64,000 nucleotides of DNA from Rhizoctonia solani. Its lineage: Eukaryota; Basidiomycota; Agaricomycetes; Cantharellales; Ceratobasidiaceae. The notes below the pieces were generated by a model. That model did not search any database and was not told where the DNA came from. It saw only the letters and a list, made by a program, of their open reading frames with translations. The position numbers were made by a program, and so were the translations under genes. The stretch is taken from positions 682,001-746,000 of the forward strand of contig NC_057379.1 of assembly GCF_016906535.1 (NCBI RefSeq). The letters are read 5' to 3'. Positions 11,479 to 23,476 of the stretch are shown here, piece after piece (within the stretch, counting starts at the first letter, position 1; every line of letters begins with the position of its first letter).

Positions 11479-12973
11479 TTACAGCATCAACCATGCTTGG
11501 AAGCCAACCAACGCAACTACAAGCTTGCACCCATGCCCATATTCAACGATGCTGCACCATTGGTAGACTTACTGGTAGAACTGCTGATGGAGCTCCCGAA
11601 GTGGTGCTAGTAGCGCGGCTCGTGGTCATACCACTCGCGGTCGCAGTAGCAGTCCCCGTAGCGTCAGAGGCAGTGCTGGTGGGATCAGCAGCAGCAGCGC
11701 GACAAGCTCGGGGCTAGCAATCTTGGCCCAAGGGTTACCAGCCGATGCAGCCATATTGTTCTGATCAATCCGATGTAGTGCAGCTCGTTGGCAGGAGACA
11801 AATAAACAAGTGCCAGGAGATGCACAGAGCCCCCATGAGACCTCTGGGTTGGAAGCAAACCGGTAGAGGCAGGAGGGCCAGGCAAGACAGTCGTGGTGTT
11901 CGAGTTGATGTCGCTGACGTATGTGCCAGAAAGATCATCGGGGACAAACGCCCACTTCTTTTGGGCCTGGAGAGCACAATGAGAAACATGCTGAGAAGAG
12001 CGCGCATCAGAAAACGTACCTGAGTATCACCAGTGAAGAAGGACGCGACTTGGCCATGCTTCTTGGGGAAAGTACCAGCGCCGTTCCCGGGAGCGTAGTA
12101 CTGAATCTCTGGTTGCCAGTAAGCGACTGAAGATGAAAATAATGGTTAGACACCCATGTCGTAAAAGGGCAACGCAAAAAATGTACGGACAGTGAATAAC
12201 AAAGATCCGCGCCAAGCCCTCGCCTTCGGTATCCAAAAAGTGAATATGGTTCTGGGCCAGAGCCATGACAGGTTTATAGTTCGAGGCGTCAAAGTTGGGT
12301 GGGTTTGTTACGCCCCATGCAACAGGATCCGGAGTGGCAGCCTTGCGCTCGAGCATTTCTACTGAATAGAGATTACCCTTGGAGAAGGCGACTAGGGTGA
12401 ATGGAAACGTCAGCTTAGAACAACACAATGTAACATTCCAACCCACAAAATACGTTGGTATCGTGGTCAAGGATCGCAACCATGGAAGTTGGGTCCAGCC
12501 CATTGGGAACAGTAGTTTGCTGAGTGCTCCAAGTCTGCGTAGTTGCGTCAAAGATGTGGATCGCGTTGGGCTGCGAGTTGTCGGCGTTGATGAAATAAAT
12601 GGCGTTGAAATATTCGGAGGTGAAGCACTGGGTGTTTGGTCCGTCAAAAGGTCTAGTTTTCCGACCACATATCAGCACATCTGGTACAGGCATATAAAAA
12701 AAAACACTTACGGCCGTCCTCCTGTGGTTGGGACCGGCGTGCCCTTGGGAGCTATCAAGGAGAAACCTCATCAGCAAACCTATCCCTTCAGGGCTGGACC
12801 AGAATGGGCGTACAATTGAGCCATGCGTCCTGTGCACCAAACGAGAGATCTTTTCCATTTATGCCAAATGCGTAGAGATTGAAGTTTGAATCAAAGGCAG
12901 TACAGCTAGTCGCCAACACGGGTGCAGCAAACCAGGCGGCACCAGCAGCAAGTGTCAGCGCAAAGGGGAGCAT
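11479..12973 (-). CDS. Secreted, probably GPI-anchored protein with propeller-like domain
   Basis: The start at 12973 gives a signal peptide (MLPFALTLAAGAAWFAAPVLA). Exons separated by short introns then read ...FDSNFNLYAFGINGKD, FDGPNTQCFTSEYFNAIYFI, TVPNGLDPTSMVAILDHDTN, NLYSVEMLERKAATPDPVAW and NYKPVMALAQNHIHFLDTEG. Repeated beta-strand units with D-H-D and G-N-LY turns suggest a kelch or propeller-like extracellular fold. The C-terminus is Ser/Thr/Ala-rich (SDATGTATATASGMTTSRAT) and ends in a hydrophobic segment (VALVGFQAWLML) with stop at 11479, the form of a GPI-attachment signal. One frame change just before the hydrophobic tail (about 11515) and others near 11900-12000 are needed. The family name is not known to me; it resembles conserved secreted proteins of basidiomycetes. 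Enzyme function cannot be claimed. Confidence 0.6.
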
Positions 12974-15139
12974 CTTGTTTTGAGAGTGAGTCTGTCTATT
13001 GTTTCGAGTCTGTTTATAACGAGTGTGAAGTGCGCCGATGACGCAAGGTGAGGCTGGGAATCTAAGAAATCTGGTGATGATGAAGTGGGAAGAGGTGGGT
13101 CACCTGAACCCGGCTTTATGAACTTTACCAAGCGCCAGCCACAGGGCAACCAAGGCATCAACCAAAATGAGTTATTTCTGGGTCACTCCCCCCATACCCA
13201 TACCGCCATGTGATATTGACATGGTAACAGAACGGCTTCGTGTTCATGAGTCAAGTTATTTGTGGGTGCGCCTTGTCGGTTACGATATTGCCCTGGCTTC
13301 TTCGAAAGCGAAGTGATCAACTCCTGAATTTACTCCAAAGTTGCCATCCAACAATCACGGCAAACAGGCACCGATTATATACACGATTCACAAACTTTCG
13401 TTCAAAGATCAAGTCCCCTTTCGATCTCGGGCAAACTCTGGCTATCCTCAAAACCACAATCGCGCGTGGGGGAATTCTGTACCGCAGATTAGCGGTTCAG
13501 CTGATTTCCGCTAGATGAACCGAACAGTGCCAGCCCTCGTTGGAACCACCTGTTCCGCGCAAACGGACCACCCACAAGTAATCAACTGGAGGATGGCACA
13601 ACAGAACCTCCTTTTCTGATTTAATCCCGTTGATTAAATAAGCCACGTTCCAAATCGGAGTATCACAACTACCTATACATATACAAGCGGAGTAGCTCCG
13701 AAAGAATGAATCAAACAAAAAAGAAAGCGACATAAGGCCCAGTCTCATTTTATCCCACACATATGCCGCTTATATACGAGTTGAACTTGGCGGGTGAGGC
13801 TATTGGATACTGCGTATACATCAATATATGATCGATCAATATTGCCGAGTACTTATGGGGAGTAGGGAATTTGGCTTGGGCGAGAATAAACTTGAAAGTA
13901 AGGGCAGATGAGGCTATTGAGGTTTCTTAGCATATATCACATTTGGCCTGCGGTTCGCCTTGCCCGAGAGAAAGTGGGCTGGAAAGAATCAATCTTATTG
14001 GAGGTGGCAGAGGCTAAATGCGTGTCCTTTAGGAAGCTATATGCGCATGCAAGTTCTTATTAGTGAGAGGACTCAGAGAGAGCATCTGCCGAGGTGGGAG
14101 TGAGCTTGGAGGAAACGATGTGGTCGATTAAGCCGGGGCCGGTCAGTGGATGAGGCGAAGATGGCTATAGGAGATAAGCATGGATGAACGACCCAAATAC
14201 GATTAAAAAACGCATGTTCTTGTCGACGAAGAGAGCATAGGCCCAGTGGATAGCGAGCTGGGTAGAGGAGAGTTGAGGAAGCTATATGATATCTGGTTTA
14301 TAGTACTGGTGAACTCAATTATGTATCACGTACGGCGAAAAGCTCGGATCTGTCGGTAAAGAGAAGTCAGATAGCAATAATGAGAGCGAAATACTGGATG
14401 GGGAGGGCACGACATCAAGCGGTGTGGGACTGCTTGGCGCATTTAATAAATAGAATTCGAACCAGGAGTGTTTTATTTACTTCGGAGAGAGCGCGGGCTC
14501 CGGTGGAGTCAGAAAGGTGAGGTAGTGGGATTCAAGTTTGTGGGGGATTCAATGCTCGAAACTGCACGCTCATGTGTGACTTGTGATACTATTTTGTTAA
14601 ACGACCGGTCACTAGTCCCGAAACGAGGATTTTCTAGGGGATTCGATTGAAAGGCCAAAACACGAAGAGGGTAGGAAGACCTCTTGAAGTTTAAGTCACG
14701 TTGTTTGGTTAATTTTATCGAATCGAAAACTCAACGTAGTCTGTGAAAAGAGGTTTAATAAACATGATATATCTTCCACCAATGCCACGTAACACGCATA
14801 ATGCCGTGTGGAGATGCATACTAAGCCGGTGACGTGCTCGTACAATGTAACTATCGTATCTATCCAGGTTGGAATTGAGGGTGAAATTTAACAAACAATT
14901 ACTCCGTCAGTCGGTTGTATTTGGCAAAATTTCTCATTCATAACGGCTCACGATTAAGCACCCCAGTATTATTGTACCTAATAAATATACTCCTTTCTGT
15001 GCCTATCTGGTGACGAACACGTAAACTCAGCACAATGTATTCACACAAAATGTTCCATACGATTACAAGCTTAAAGACCAGAATAGTCAGTAGCAGAGAT
15101 GGGTTGTAGCGTTGACCCTATCACGCCAAAATAACGACC
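12974..15139. other. Intergenic, 2.2 kb
   Basis: Small frames at 13240-13518 (plus), 13497-13760 (minus) and 14468-14650 (plus) have no signal peptide, motif or splice support. The part next to 12973 will hold the promoter of the secreted-protein gene. Confidence 0.45.
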
Positions 15140-16237
15140 TCAACCCCTACCCCCGGCGTGCGCGTTCTCGCCAGATTGTCCTGGTATCTGTGAATAGGCT
15201 GAATCACGCTTAATAAAAAAAAATGGCTTGATCTATCGCTCACCTGCGACATGAGATATTCAACCCGGTCCATTTTTGCTTGAAGGCTGGCAATCTCTGC
15301 GTGCTACTGTGAAAGTTGGGCCTTCAGGAGCTTATGTTGATTGTATAGGTCAGTGGGAGTTTCATCTATTTCGCTAGGGAAGCTGGCCATATCTTTCGCC
15401 GTTTCTTGTTGACGAATGTCTCTGTAACGTTGAATGAGAAGGCCACGGAGCTCCATGATTTCTTGCTTTGCACTGGTCAACTCCTCCCGTAATTGAGTCA
15501 TCTCTCTATTCTGGTTGGTCACTTTATCTCGGATTTCAACCAATTCATCGTTCCCAAAACCGTCGCTGTTCATAATCTGTATGAAAGCTGAATTCACTTG
15601 CGCAAATCGTCACTGCTTACCCTAGGCGCTCTAACCCCCAAATCCTATGGGTCATGTTTGTACCATCAAGATTATAGATATGAATCTGTGAGCAAATATG
15701 CATCAGTTTGAGAAGACTGACTTTGACTCTGAGTAACGACAGCTCACTAAGGTTCCATTTTGGCGCGAGCATCCATAAAGGTTGAGAATTCGATTTTTGT
15801 CTGCAATCTGGATACTGATAGGAACAATTCAAGGGTCTGGAAATGTGACGCTCATGACTTGTTTCATACTTACAGATAATTATTATCATACTTCAAGAAC
15901 AACCACGTAGTTGGGTATCGACTTGCGTAGACCAATCCGCCATTGTTGGTATCACACACAGCTAAGTAGGTGCCGTAACGTCGATTTTGCAGTTGATAGC
16001 CATGACCCGATCGTTGCAAAAACCACTTGATCCTCTGAGCACCCTTGAATATTAAACAGGATTGAGCTCACATACCTGTTGGTTTTCTCCTCCGTGCTTT
16101 CCCCATGCGACTATTCCGGCTGGATCATGATAAGACATTTGAATGGCGGTCCCTGCAGTTGGATTAAAGATACGATATGTTCCAGGCTTTAAGTCCTCGT
16201 CAGGCGGGTGCGGTGAATTATATATATCTTGCCCCAT
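15140..16237 (-). CDS. Ricin-type (CBM13) lectin with C-terminal coiled coil
   Basis: Six exons: 16076-16237, 15874-16025, 15748-15814, 15621-15685, from 15576 to about 15250, and a short last exon ending at 15140. The beta-trefoil starts LKPGTYRIFNPTAGTAIQM and contains NQQWFLQRSGHGYQLQN, the Q-x-W signature of R-type lectins, then TTWLFLKYDNNYLIQIADKN and HRIWGLERL. This carbohydrate-binding fold is followed by a long heptad-rich helix (NREMTQLREELTSAKQEIME) that should oligomerise. No signal peptide is present, so it is a cytosolic fungal lectin type. A TAG at 15304-15306 interrupts the helix, but the same frame continues as HAEIASLQAKMDRVEYLMSQ up to a good donor, and a last exon reads RDSAYSQIPGQSGENAHAGG to a stop. 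The junction near 15576/15621 is off by one base. TAG may be CAG misread or a real nonsense mutation. Confidence 0.78.
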
Positions 16238-17549
16238 TATGTATAGCTATATATTTGGATCGGGTAAAATGTAAAGAGATCTTATTCCGTTGCAATCTGG
16301 ATGGTGGCTACCACAAATCCCTTCACCAATACCACATGATTATGAGCCCTAATAGCCGACCGGCGCTTCTAGGCAGCAGTGTGGGGTCATCGTCCAGTTT
16401 TGCGACCGAGACTCTCCGATCATGCCGAGTCGTGGACTGACATTATTTGCCTTCGTACCGTATTTTCATATTGATCATAGTATTACTATATGGCATTTAC
16501 GCGCCTTGTCCTTTCCTTCCATACTATAGTTACACAATGCGGGTCATTTTGCTCGCAGCAGAGTTGACTTTACCTGGGGTTTCTGTGATTTCCGTTCACC
16601 CGCACGATTGATATATTCATACAATCTGGCTTGGCTGCTCACACAGCTCGTTCCGTAGAGCAACCTCTCGTACCCCTATCCTTTTCGTCCTCCGGTCCCG
16701 GTATTCTGTGTTTCCCTGCTTTAGCCATATTGCCCCTCGTCCACTGACCGGCATAACACCAAGTCCCCGTTTATCAGCTCTATAGAGAATATGCTTCGTT
16801 TATTTTACCTTCCGGGTACTGTAGGTTACAGTCAACTCTCTCGACTCGCAAGTTGATGGTGTAAGTTTCGCGCTAGAACTGAATTTACCTTACACCCTAT
16901 TTGGGTCCAAGCAATTCAATCGCTGTCAATCAATAATTACTAATTTTATTGCATTTGTAAATATATACATGTACACTAGTACTTGACGAGTCTTTCAGAA
17001 TAAGTAACTTGTTTTTGGCCCACTATAGAAGACTGTGGAAAAATTCGTCCGTATCACAGGCCTGGGTGCCGCATAGATCGGGCTGCGCTTTTTGTAAACT
17101 CAATCAGGTGCTTATGTGGGTTACTGTGTCCTTCAAGACAGCAGTGATATATAATTTATAACCTTGGTATGAGGTGGATGATGATTTGTCATCCTCGGAA
17201 CCGCTACCTTGGATCTTTGATTTTCGCTCCACACACAATCGTTCCTGGGAGATTTGCGGTTCTTCTATCACGCTACTCAACAATCTATTGGTCTCGTGTA
17301 TGGCACATTTGAAAGGTTAGGATGGCAGACTCCAGGTTATAGATCGAGGCTCGAGTAGAGCCAACAACGGGCTCCAGTTCCTCCCTCGCCGCACTTGGTC
17401 CGAACTCATTTGACCTGCGCGGCTCTTACAAAACGCTTGGTGCAAACGATCGATCTGTCGCTCCTGACTTGTCAGCGTCTGTCAACCACATTGCCTTTGG
17501 ATCTTGAGGGGGTCGAAAGCTTTGAGTCTCCCACATTACGACACGAAGA
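16238..17549. other. Intergenic between divergent genes
   Basis: Divergent promoter space of the lectin (minus) and the nucleoside transporter (plus). No convincing open frame; AT-rich in the middle (about 16920-17000). Confidence 0.45.
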
Positions 17550-18997
17550 ATGCCTCGAATCGTTCTCAACGAGTCATTCGAGAAACCGAAACGTTATGGA
17601 GGCATTATCACTGCACTTGCATTTCTAACTTTGGGTGTGAGCTCATTATTGCCATGGAACGGTTAGTAGTTTCTGTAGTCGAATTTTCCCCAATCCTAAT
17701 TATAGGTGGTGTCAAGCCCTGATCATCGCCCTACCGTTCTTCCTGCAGAAGCTCGAGGGTACGAGCCTTCATGATACATTCGCCTCTTGGATAAGTTTTC
17801 TATTCAATGGAGTTGGTCTGTTATCAATCGCCTTGATGACTTGGCTAGGTGACCAGGTACTGACTCACTTAGTTTATTATTTGTCAGATGGCCAGCCACT
17901 TACGCGACCTTGTTTAGTTTATCGGACCATTAACCTGCACACTGTCGATGGTCACCATAATAATCGTATTCGGATTCCTTGCGGTCGTCCCCTTTTTAGA
18001 TGTTCCGGTCGTCTCATTTTTCGGTGCAGTCATCGTCGCAAGCGGTCTGCTCGCCGTGGCCGGCGGGTTCCTTCAGACAGCAACGATGACGCTTGCTCCA
18101 GTGTATGGCCCTTCAGCTATCACATATTACATGTCTGGTTGCGCTCTTTCGGCCGTCGGCGTTTCTGCCTTACAGGTGTTTACTGCTTACACCTCGAATA
18201 ATATCGAGCTACCAAATATGGACTCTCCCTCGTGGAGTGCAACGGTCTGCTACGCGACCTCGGTGCTACTTGTGACCATCTCATTGATTTCATTCCATAT
18301 CTTGGCTACCAATACCCCCGAACTTAAATTATCCAGCTCCAAAGATTATTCCGGCCTACCTGTCTCCGAAAATACTAGATTAATAGAATGCCCTGTTGAC
18401 CCAACAGCCATTTCTCGGAAAACCAGGGCAACTGAAACATTCACCAGATCGGGCTTTGGGCGTAATTTCGCTGTATTTTTTGCTGGGATCATCACCTTGG
18501 TACGTCATTACTTATATTCAGCGCCCACGCGTAATTAACTCAAATACAATATACCAGGGCGTGTTCCCAGCCATAACTACTCGGATAGAGCCATATAACA
18601 CTCGGACCAATCCTCTTGTGTTTAACGCACTCCACTTCCTTGTGTTTAATATCGCGGATTTGATCGGAAGAGCCATGGTCTCGATAAAATTTCTTCCTTC
18701 AGGCGATACGACCCTCGTAGCATACTCCTCATGCGGGTCGTATTTATTCCTACCTTCATGATGTGCAACGTAGCCGGTCACTGGCCAGTTTTCATTACGT
18801 CAGATATAGCTTATATGCTCATTCTGTTCGTGTTTGGTGTAACTTGTGGGCACCTCACCACACTCGCGCTTCTCTCCGCATCCGAGGGCCACGATCCTGA
18901 AAGAGGTGGAAAGGAGACACGAATAACGCAATTCTGGATGATGTCAGGGTTCGTAGTAGGCGGTATCGCGAGCTTTGGTATTAGTGCAGCTTTATAG
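17550..18997 (+). CDS. Equilibrative nucleoside transporter (ENT/SLC29)
   Basis: Predicted start MPRIVLNESFEKPKRYGGII runs into the first membrane helix with the family mark LLPWN (ENT proteins read LLPWN in helix 1). Helices follow: WCQALIIALPFFLQKL, WISFLFNGVGLLSIALMTWL, TIIIVFGFLAVVPFL and FFGAVIVASGLLAVAGGFLQ, with YGPSAITYYMSGCALSAVGV. A hydrophilic loop comes at about 18320-18440, then the C-terminal half: GVFPAITTRI, LHFLVFNIADLIGRA, RVVFIPTFMMCNVAGHWP and QFWMMSGFVVGGIASFGIS. Around ten to eleven helices fit the family, which carries nucleosides across the plasma or vacuolar membrane (yeast Fun26). Single-base losses near 17925 and 18725, and a junction off by one near 17705, break the frame. 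A longer N-terminus in another frame (from 17504) is possible. Confidence 0.82.
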
Positions 18998-19211
18998 ATC
19001 CCCCGAGCATTTTGTAGGCATTCTGCGGGCTGTAGTGTATATATTCTGTATTATATTCAATTATGTGAACAAGGTTACAGATAGCTCAATAAGCACTCAG
19101 TCACGACGCAACGGACTAATCATACCGACGGACTCCCAGTCCTAGTTCCATTCCAGTCTATAGCCATGAGTGACATCTTGTATCGGGCAGGAAAAAAACA
19201 GAATGATGTTG

Positions 19212-19935
19212 CTATTGAGGGCTGTACTCAATTTTTGTTTGTAGGGGAGCGACATTTGCTGGCAGGTCGGAGACCTTTCCAACGACATTGTAACGCTACG
19301 CAGATAATCGGTTTCACTATTAAATTTATCACGATAAGGGCATACCTTAGAGAAGAATGCGTGCCAATCGTTAAGAACCCCCCTCTCCTTCCCCTCCAGT
19401 GTACTCCAATCTGGAACGGCATCTTCAGCCTTTAGTGATGATAGTCCCAGTCCTTTCGAGCCATCCTTTCCGGCAAACACAGAGTATGAGCCCCCAGGGC
19501 CATACACATCACGCTAATAAAGAGTCAAACAAAGATTAGAATGATGAACCCTTGAGCTCGCCTTGGCGGTCACATCAAAAATTGTTCCTGAAAGTTGCTT
19601 CAAGCTCGCGTCTCTATCTAGTAATTCGGACTACACACCTTTAATAGCAACGTATACCGGCTTGTTAGGATCATGTCCATCGTAAGCCGAAAGCTACTAA
19701 AATCATTAATAAGTGCTCATTGAGGGTCATGATAAGAGACTTGCCTCGGCAAGCGTGTAAGGATCATCTTTTGGTGGTTGCAATTGCCTATCCGGTATCG
19801 CAAAAGGGTGTTTAGAGGTTGATGATCCAGTTGAAGACCTCTGGCGTGAAATAATCCAATATGACGGACAGCAACTGCGAGCGCGGCGATCACGATTGAA
19901 GTAGCAGGATAGTTGGCGAAAATGCCTGGAGACAT
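19212..19935 (-). CDS. dap1: Membrane-associated progesterone-receptor-like heme protein (Dap1/MAPR)
   Basis: The N-terminal membrane helix (ATSIVIAALAVAVR) is followed by a polar linker and then a cytochrome-b5-like fold: FAIPDRQLQPPKDDPYTLAE, LSAYDGHDPNKPVYVAIKG, GTIFDVTAK, MYGPGGSYSVFAGKDGSKGL, LSSLKAEDAVPDWSTLEGKE and VLNDWHAFFSK. The last exon, after an intron starting GTATGC, reads RYNVVGKVSDLPANVAPLQ and stops at 19212. YGPG.Y..FAGKD.S is the MAPR signature and supplies the heme-ligand Tyr. Dap1 binds heme and supports Cyp51/Erg11 in ergosterol synthesis at the ER. Four exons are visible; one indel after the membrane helix (about 19855) is needed. A Met at 19995 would add 20 residues before MSPGIFANYP; the shorter start fits the membrane anchor better. 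Confidence 0.85.
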
Positions 19936-20127
19936 GGTGATGCTTTGGGGGAAATGCTCTTCACCCAACAAGCGCCGGGCGGTTGTGCCCAACAACTATC
20001 AAATCCAATGGATTGAGGTTAAGGTTGACAGCGCATTTACAGCTGTGTCATATCTGGGAGTTGTATGCCCTGTATTAAGTTACCCCTTCTAAGATGTTCC
20101 TGCGACATGAGATATGGTACAGAAAAC

Positions 20128-20343
20128 TTATAATTTAATAATCCTGAGAATGTTGTCGCCTTCTTCACACTTTTGCAAGTGTGTGTATTCCAACATATCC
20201 CAGCGTAATGAAATTCTATGACCATTACCACCTGGTAGAGACCCGTATGGTATCGCCACCCGCAGGATGGGGACGAGTTTGATAATCCAATCACCTTGCT
20301 GGTCCCCAGGTCCAGCTCTTAGCAAACCACCTGTGCTACCCAA
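20128..20343 (-). CDS. Hypothetical fragment
   Basis: One open frame reads WIIKLVPILRVAIPYGSLPG and then HRISLRWDMLEYTHLQKCEE. Composition looks coding, but no start, splice partners or family could be assigned. Could be an exon of a decayed gene. Confidence 0.25.
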   Translation of the reverse strand: MGSTGGLLRAGPGDQQGDWIIKLVPILRVAIPYGSLPGGNGHRISLRWDMLEYTHLQKCEEGDNILRIIKL

Positions 20344-21217
20344 TCCAGGTATAATTCCGCCTTACGTAATACTGGCCAAGGTTCTTTCGCGACCCCTCTT
20401 AATCTTACCAATGACAGCTCCTCGTTATTTTAACAAGCACGTGCGATGTAAGCGATGTACACCAGGGCACACCAATTATCCCATCTGGTCAGTATTTTGC
20501 TCGCATGATTCTCGCGGATGAGTACATACGTGCGTTCTTTCTGCTAAAACCATCGTTTATGAGTTTTCCTCGAATCTACATCAAACGTGCAAGGACGTTT
20601 CAATAAGTTGAGGAACGTGTTTCGTCTTCCTTTTCTAAGTGGTTTATTTATAACAACTAATTCTCGACGTCGGAAATCCGGTTATGATAGTTACGTTCGG
20701 AATTTATGCCTAGCCGCTTGCCAATTTCCTTATCAGCCAATTAACTTCGGGTTATCTGCATCGTGTGACACCCAGCCAGAACATCAATGTCTCGAATGCC
20801 CGAAACACATGCTGAAGCAATCGAGCCATGCGTATCCGTTCCAGCATTAAGCTTGCTTGGCCTAATCGAATCTCGACAACGAGCATTGATATGCGCTCCA
20901 CAAGGAATCTACTCAGCACGCGACCGCTTTCTATCGGGCATCCTATACATCTAAGATATTGGTGCTTATGTTTGATGATATGGAATATTGTGGACACTGA
21001 GAGATATCGTAATTGCATGATGAGTTTGGACTGTAGAAGCTTGGCGTTACCTTCCTCCATCCGATCGCTCATGCGTTCACTGCCATCGACCAGATGCTTC
21101 TCTTCGTTCAATTAGTAGCATACATCCCGCCGAGCGCACGTTTTCGGCCGAAACCGCTATAAGAACTGTTGGTAGCGTTCACCAGCTAGCGGAATTCAAC
21201 TCCTCTTCCCCTTCACC
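20344..21217. other. Intergenic upstream of nuclease A
   Basis: Overlapping frames at 20752-21115 on both strands show no family sign. The last 100 bases before 21218 should contain the promoter of nuclease A; the promoter block seen before B, C and D is not evident here. Confidence 0.4.
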
Positions 21218-22182
21218 ATGTTGTTTAAGTCGGTCGCCCTAGCGCTCTTCACTGGCCTGGTTGCGGGCGCCCCCCTTGATTGGGAAAACAAACGAGCACT
21301 TCCAACCCCAGTCAGCGCTGCAACTGCAAAGACTTATCTCGCATCTTTGACGGTAGAAGCAGAATCCAATTCACCAGCCTAGTGAGCCTCAACCATAAGA
21401 TTATGCTATCTCAAATTGACCTTTTCCATCATCAGTGACCGTGACCTGTTCCCTCATTGGATTACCATCTCTGGCACATGCAACACCCGTGAAAGTAAGG
21501 GCGATTTAAGTAACATTTTAAGAAAAGTGACTAAAGATATCTACTTATTCAGCCGTCCTGAAGCGTGACGGGACAAACGTCGTTACCGATTCTGCCTGTG
21601 CCTCAACCTCCGGCACCTGGAAGTGTGAGCACAACTACTAAATACAACTTATCTCTCAATATGCTTATGCATATAAAATAGCTGTCTATGACGGCGCGAC
21701 CTGGACTGCCGCTTCTGACCTTGATATTGACCACATGGTCCCCCTCAAGGAGGCCTGGGTCTCTGGAGCTCGCACCTGGACAACCGCCCGCCGCCAATCG
21801 TTTGCCAACGACCTAACTCGTCCTCAACTCATTGCAGTTACTGTAAGTCTAAAAATAATAAAGTAATAGAGCAGCCCGGCATGACGCTCTTTTCAGGACA
21901 ATGTTAACCAATCTAAGGGAGATAAAGACCCGGCAGAATGGATGCCCCCTCTGTCCTCTTACTGTGAGCTCTCCTATCTCAATTCACAACCCAGCCTGCT
22001 CATTGATAAACACCTTGATTATAGACTGCACTTACGTTCGTGCTTGGATCACTGTCAAGTACTACTACGAGTAAGTTATTACAATTTGAGAAACTTACTT
22101 CGGGGCTTACAAAATTATCCTTAGCCTCTCGGTAGATTCTGCTGAAAAATCGGCTTTGACGTCGTATCTCAACAACTGCTAA
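21218..22182 (+). CDS. Secreted HNH nuclease A (DUF1524/GmrSD C-terminal-like)
   Basis: Seven exons (21218-21381, 21436-21494, 21553-21624, 21682-21842, 21897-21963, 22025-22070, 22125-22182) sum to 209 codons with no frame break, giving 208 residues. A signal peptide (MLFKSVALALFTGLVAGA) is followed by a short propeptide ending in a dibasic KR, then an all-alpha N-part. The catalytic block is DLDIDHMVPLKEAWVSGA, with the HNH histidine in DIDH, followed by RRQSFANDLTRPQLIAVTDN and DPAEWMPPLSSY, the DUF1524 pattern seen in secreted bacterial and fungal nucleases. Four Cys (CNTR, DSAC, CTYVRAW and the final residue) suggest two disulfides. Known family members cut DNA or RNA outside the cell with a divalent metal; substrate and role here are inferred. 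It is the only clearly intact paralogue lying outside the 51-57 kb array. Confidence 0.9.
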
Positions 22183-23476
22183 TCGTCAAAAACACGAGTC
22201 TCAAGCTCAGTGTCGGGCTGTTTTCGGGCATTTGTATTATTTTTCTGAGTGGATTTACATCGAATAAAAATTGTAGTTGAATGTTATCGTTCATGCCATT
22301 ATTATTGAGCGCACTTTGGTAGCTGTTTGATCATAAATCATGACAGTTAGTCCATCAACATGAGCAATACATTCTCAAGCTTTCTGAACCGAACTTGGTG
22401 CTCGATCTGTGATCACGTACAGAGCTCTAGAGTACCTTTCATGACCTCAACGTTTGTATGAAGGGGGCGTGTGGGCTTGAGGTCCCATACTACACTAGGC
22501 CTTAGACGTCCCCTAGGGTAATTCTTCGGTTAAGCCCTTGGTTTATACAGTATCATCGATGCTACTAGGTGTACATTCCTCTTCTCCAGAATCAAATAGC
22601 GCTAGTTGAAGTGCGAATAACTTCTAGCATTCTAGTGCTGTCTTCGAAAAAATACGACGCTCATTTCCATTTGGGGCAACGCATATATCCTATCAATGGA
22701 GTCTGCTGGCATTGACCGACTACAATCATGCATGTATGCGTACGCTAGGGCATTGGACGGTTTCCACCAACCACAGTTTAGCACTTGTATATGTAAAGTT
22801 GATAATTGATATGGTTCCCCACTGTAATCATGTCTGGTGGCTCACCAAGAAGTTAAGTTTCGTTTCGGGTGTTTAGTGTGCTAGAACTTTACCTGCTATT
22901 TGCTACTGCAAGTACGCCCCATTAGCTTTACAACTGGTACTTCAAGGTGTTTTCCTCAGGCATTCATTGTTGGAATGCGATGATCAAGTATCGATCGAAT
23001 AACTTACATATGTCTCCCGTAAAACTAAGTGTCTTCCACATGCGAGGATTGGCGACCCAAATTGTCAATGCTCAAAATCAAAGGCTTTATCGCTAACTTA
23101 CTATTACAAAACTTAAGATGAAACTTGTTTCGAAGAAGGGTTGCATATAATAGCCCCAATTCACAACCATGATAAGGTACTTTGATGCCCACTGAATCAC
23201 ACACCGCGTTCTGACTGCGATTTTTTTATCCGTTTATACATAACATACGACTTATATTAAATAGAAAGCATGGACCATATGCATACCAGTGTACGATCGA
23301 GAATAAATTGAAAGAATACAAATCAATGCAGTGAACTATGTACACCCAGAGCAGACACGACAGAAAGAACAAAAACAAAAAAACAACTTATGAATCCATT
23401 TCCCCCTCAATCTCACTGATCACACAACCTCCCTCGCTAAACAAACTCATCTTGTCATTGACAGCGTGGTACGAGC
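22183..23476. other. Intergenic, 1.3 kb
   Basis: Lies between the 3' ends of nuclease A and cyclin B (convergent genes). No open frame with support; the sequence is AT-rich. Confidence 0.45.

Noticed and set aside
21380..21382. Premature TAG after exon 1 of nuclease A (same in B, D)
   Set aside because: TA|GT spans the splice donor; the spliced codon is TAT (Tyr) in all copies.
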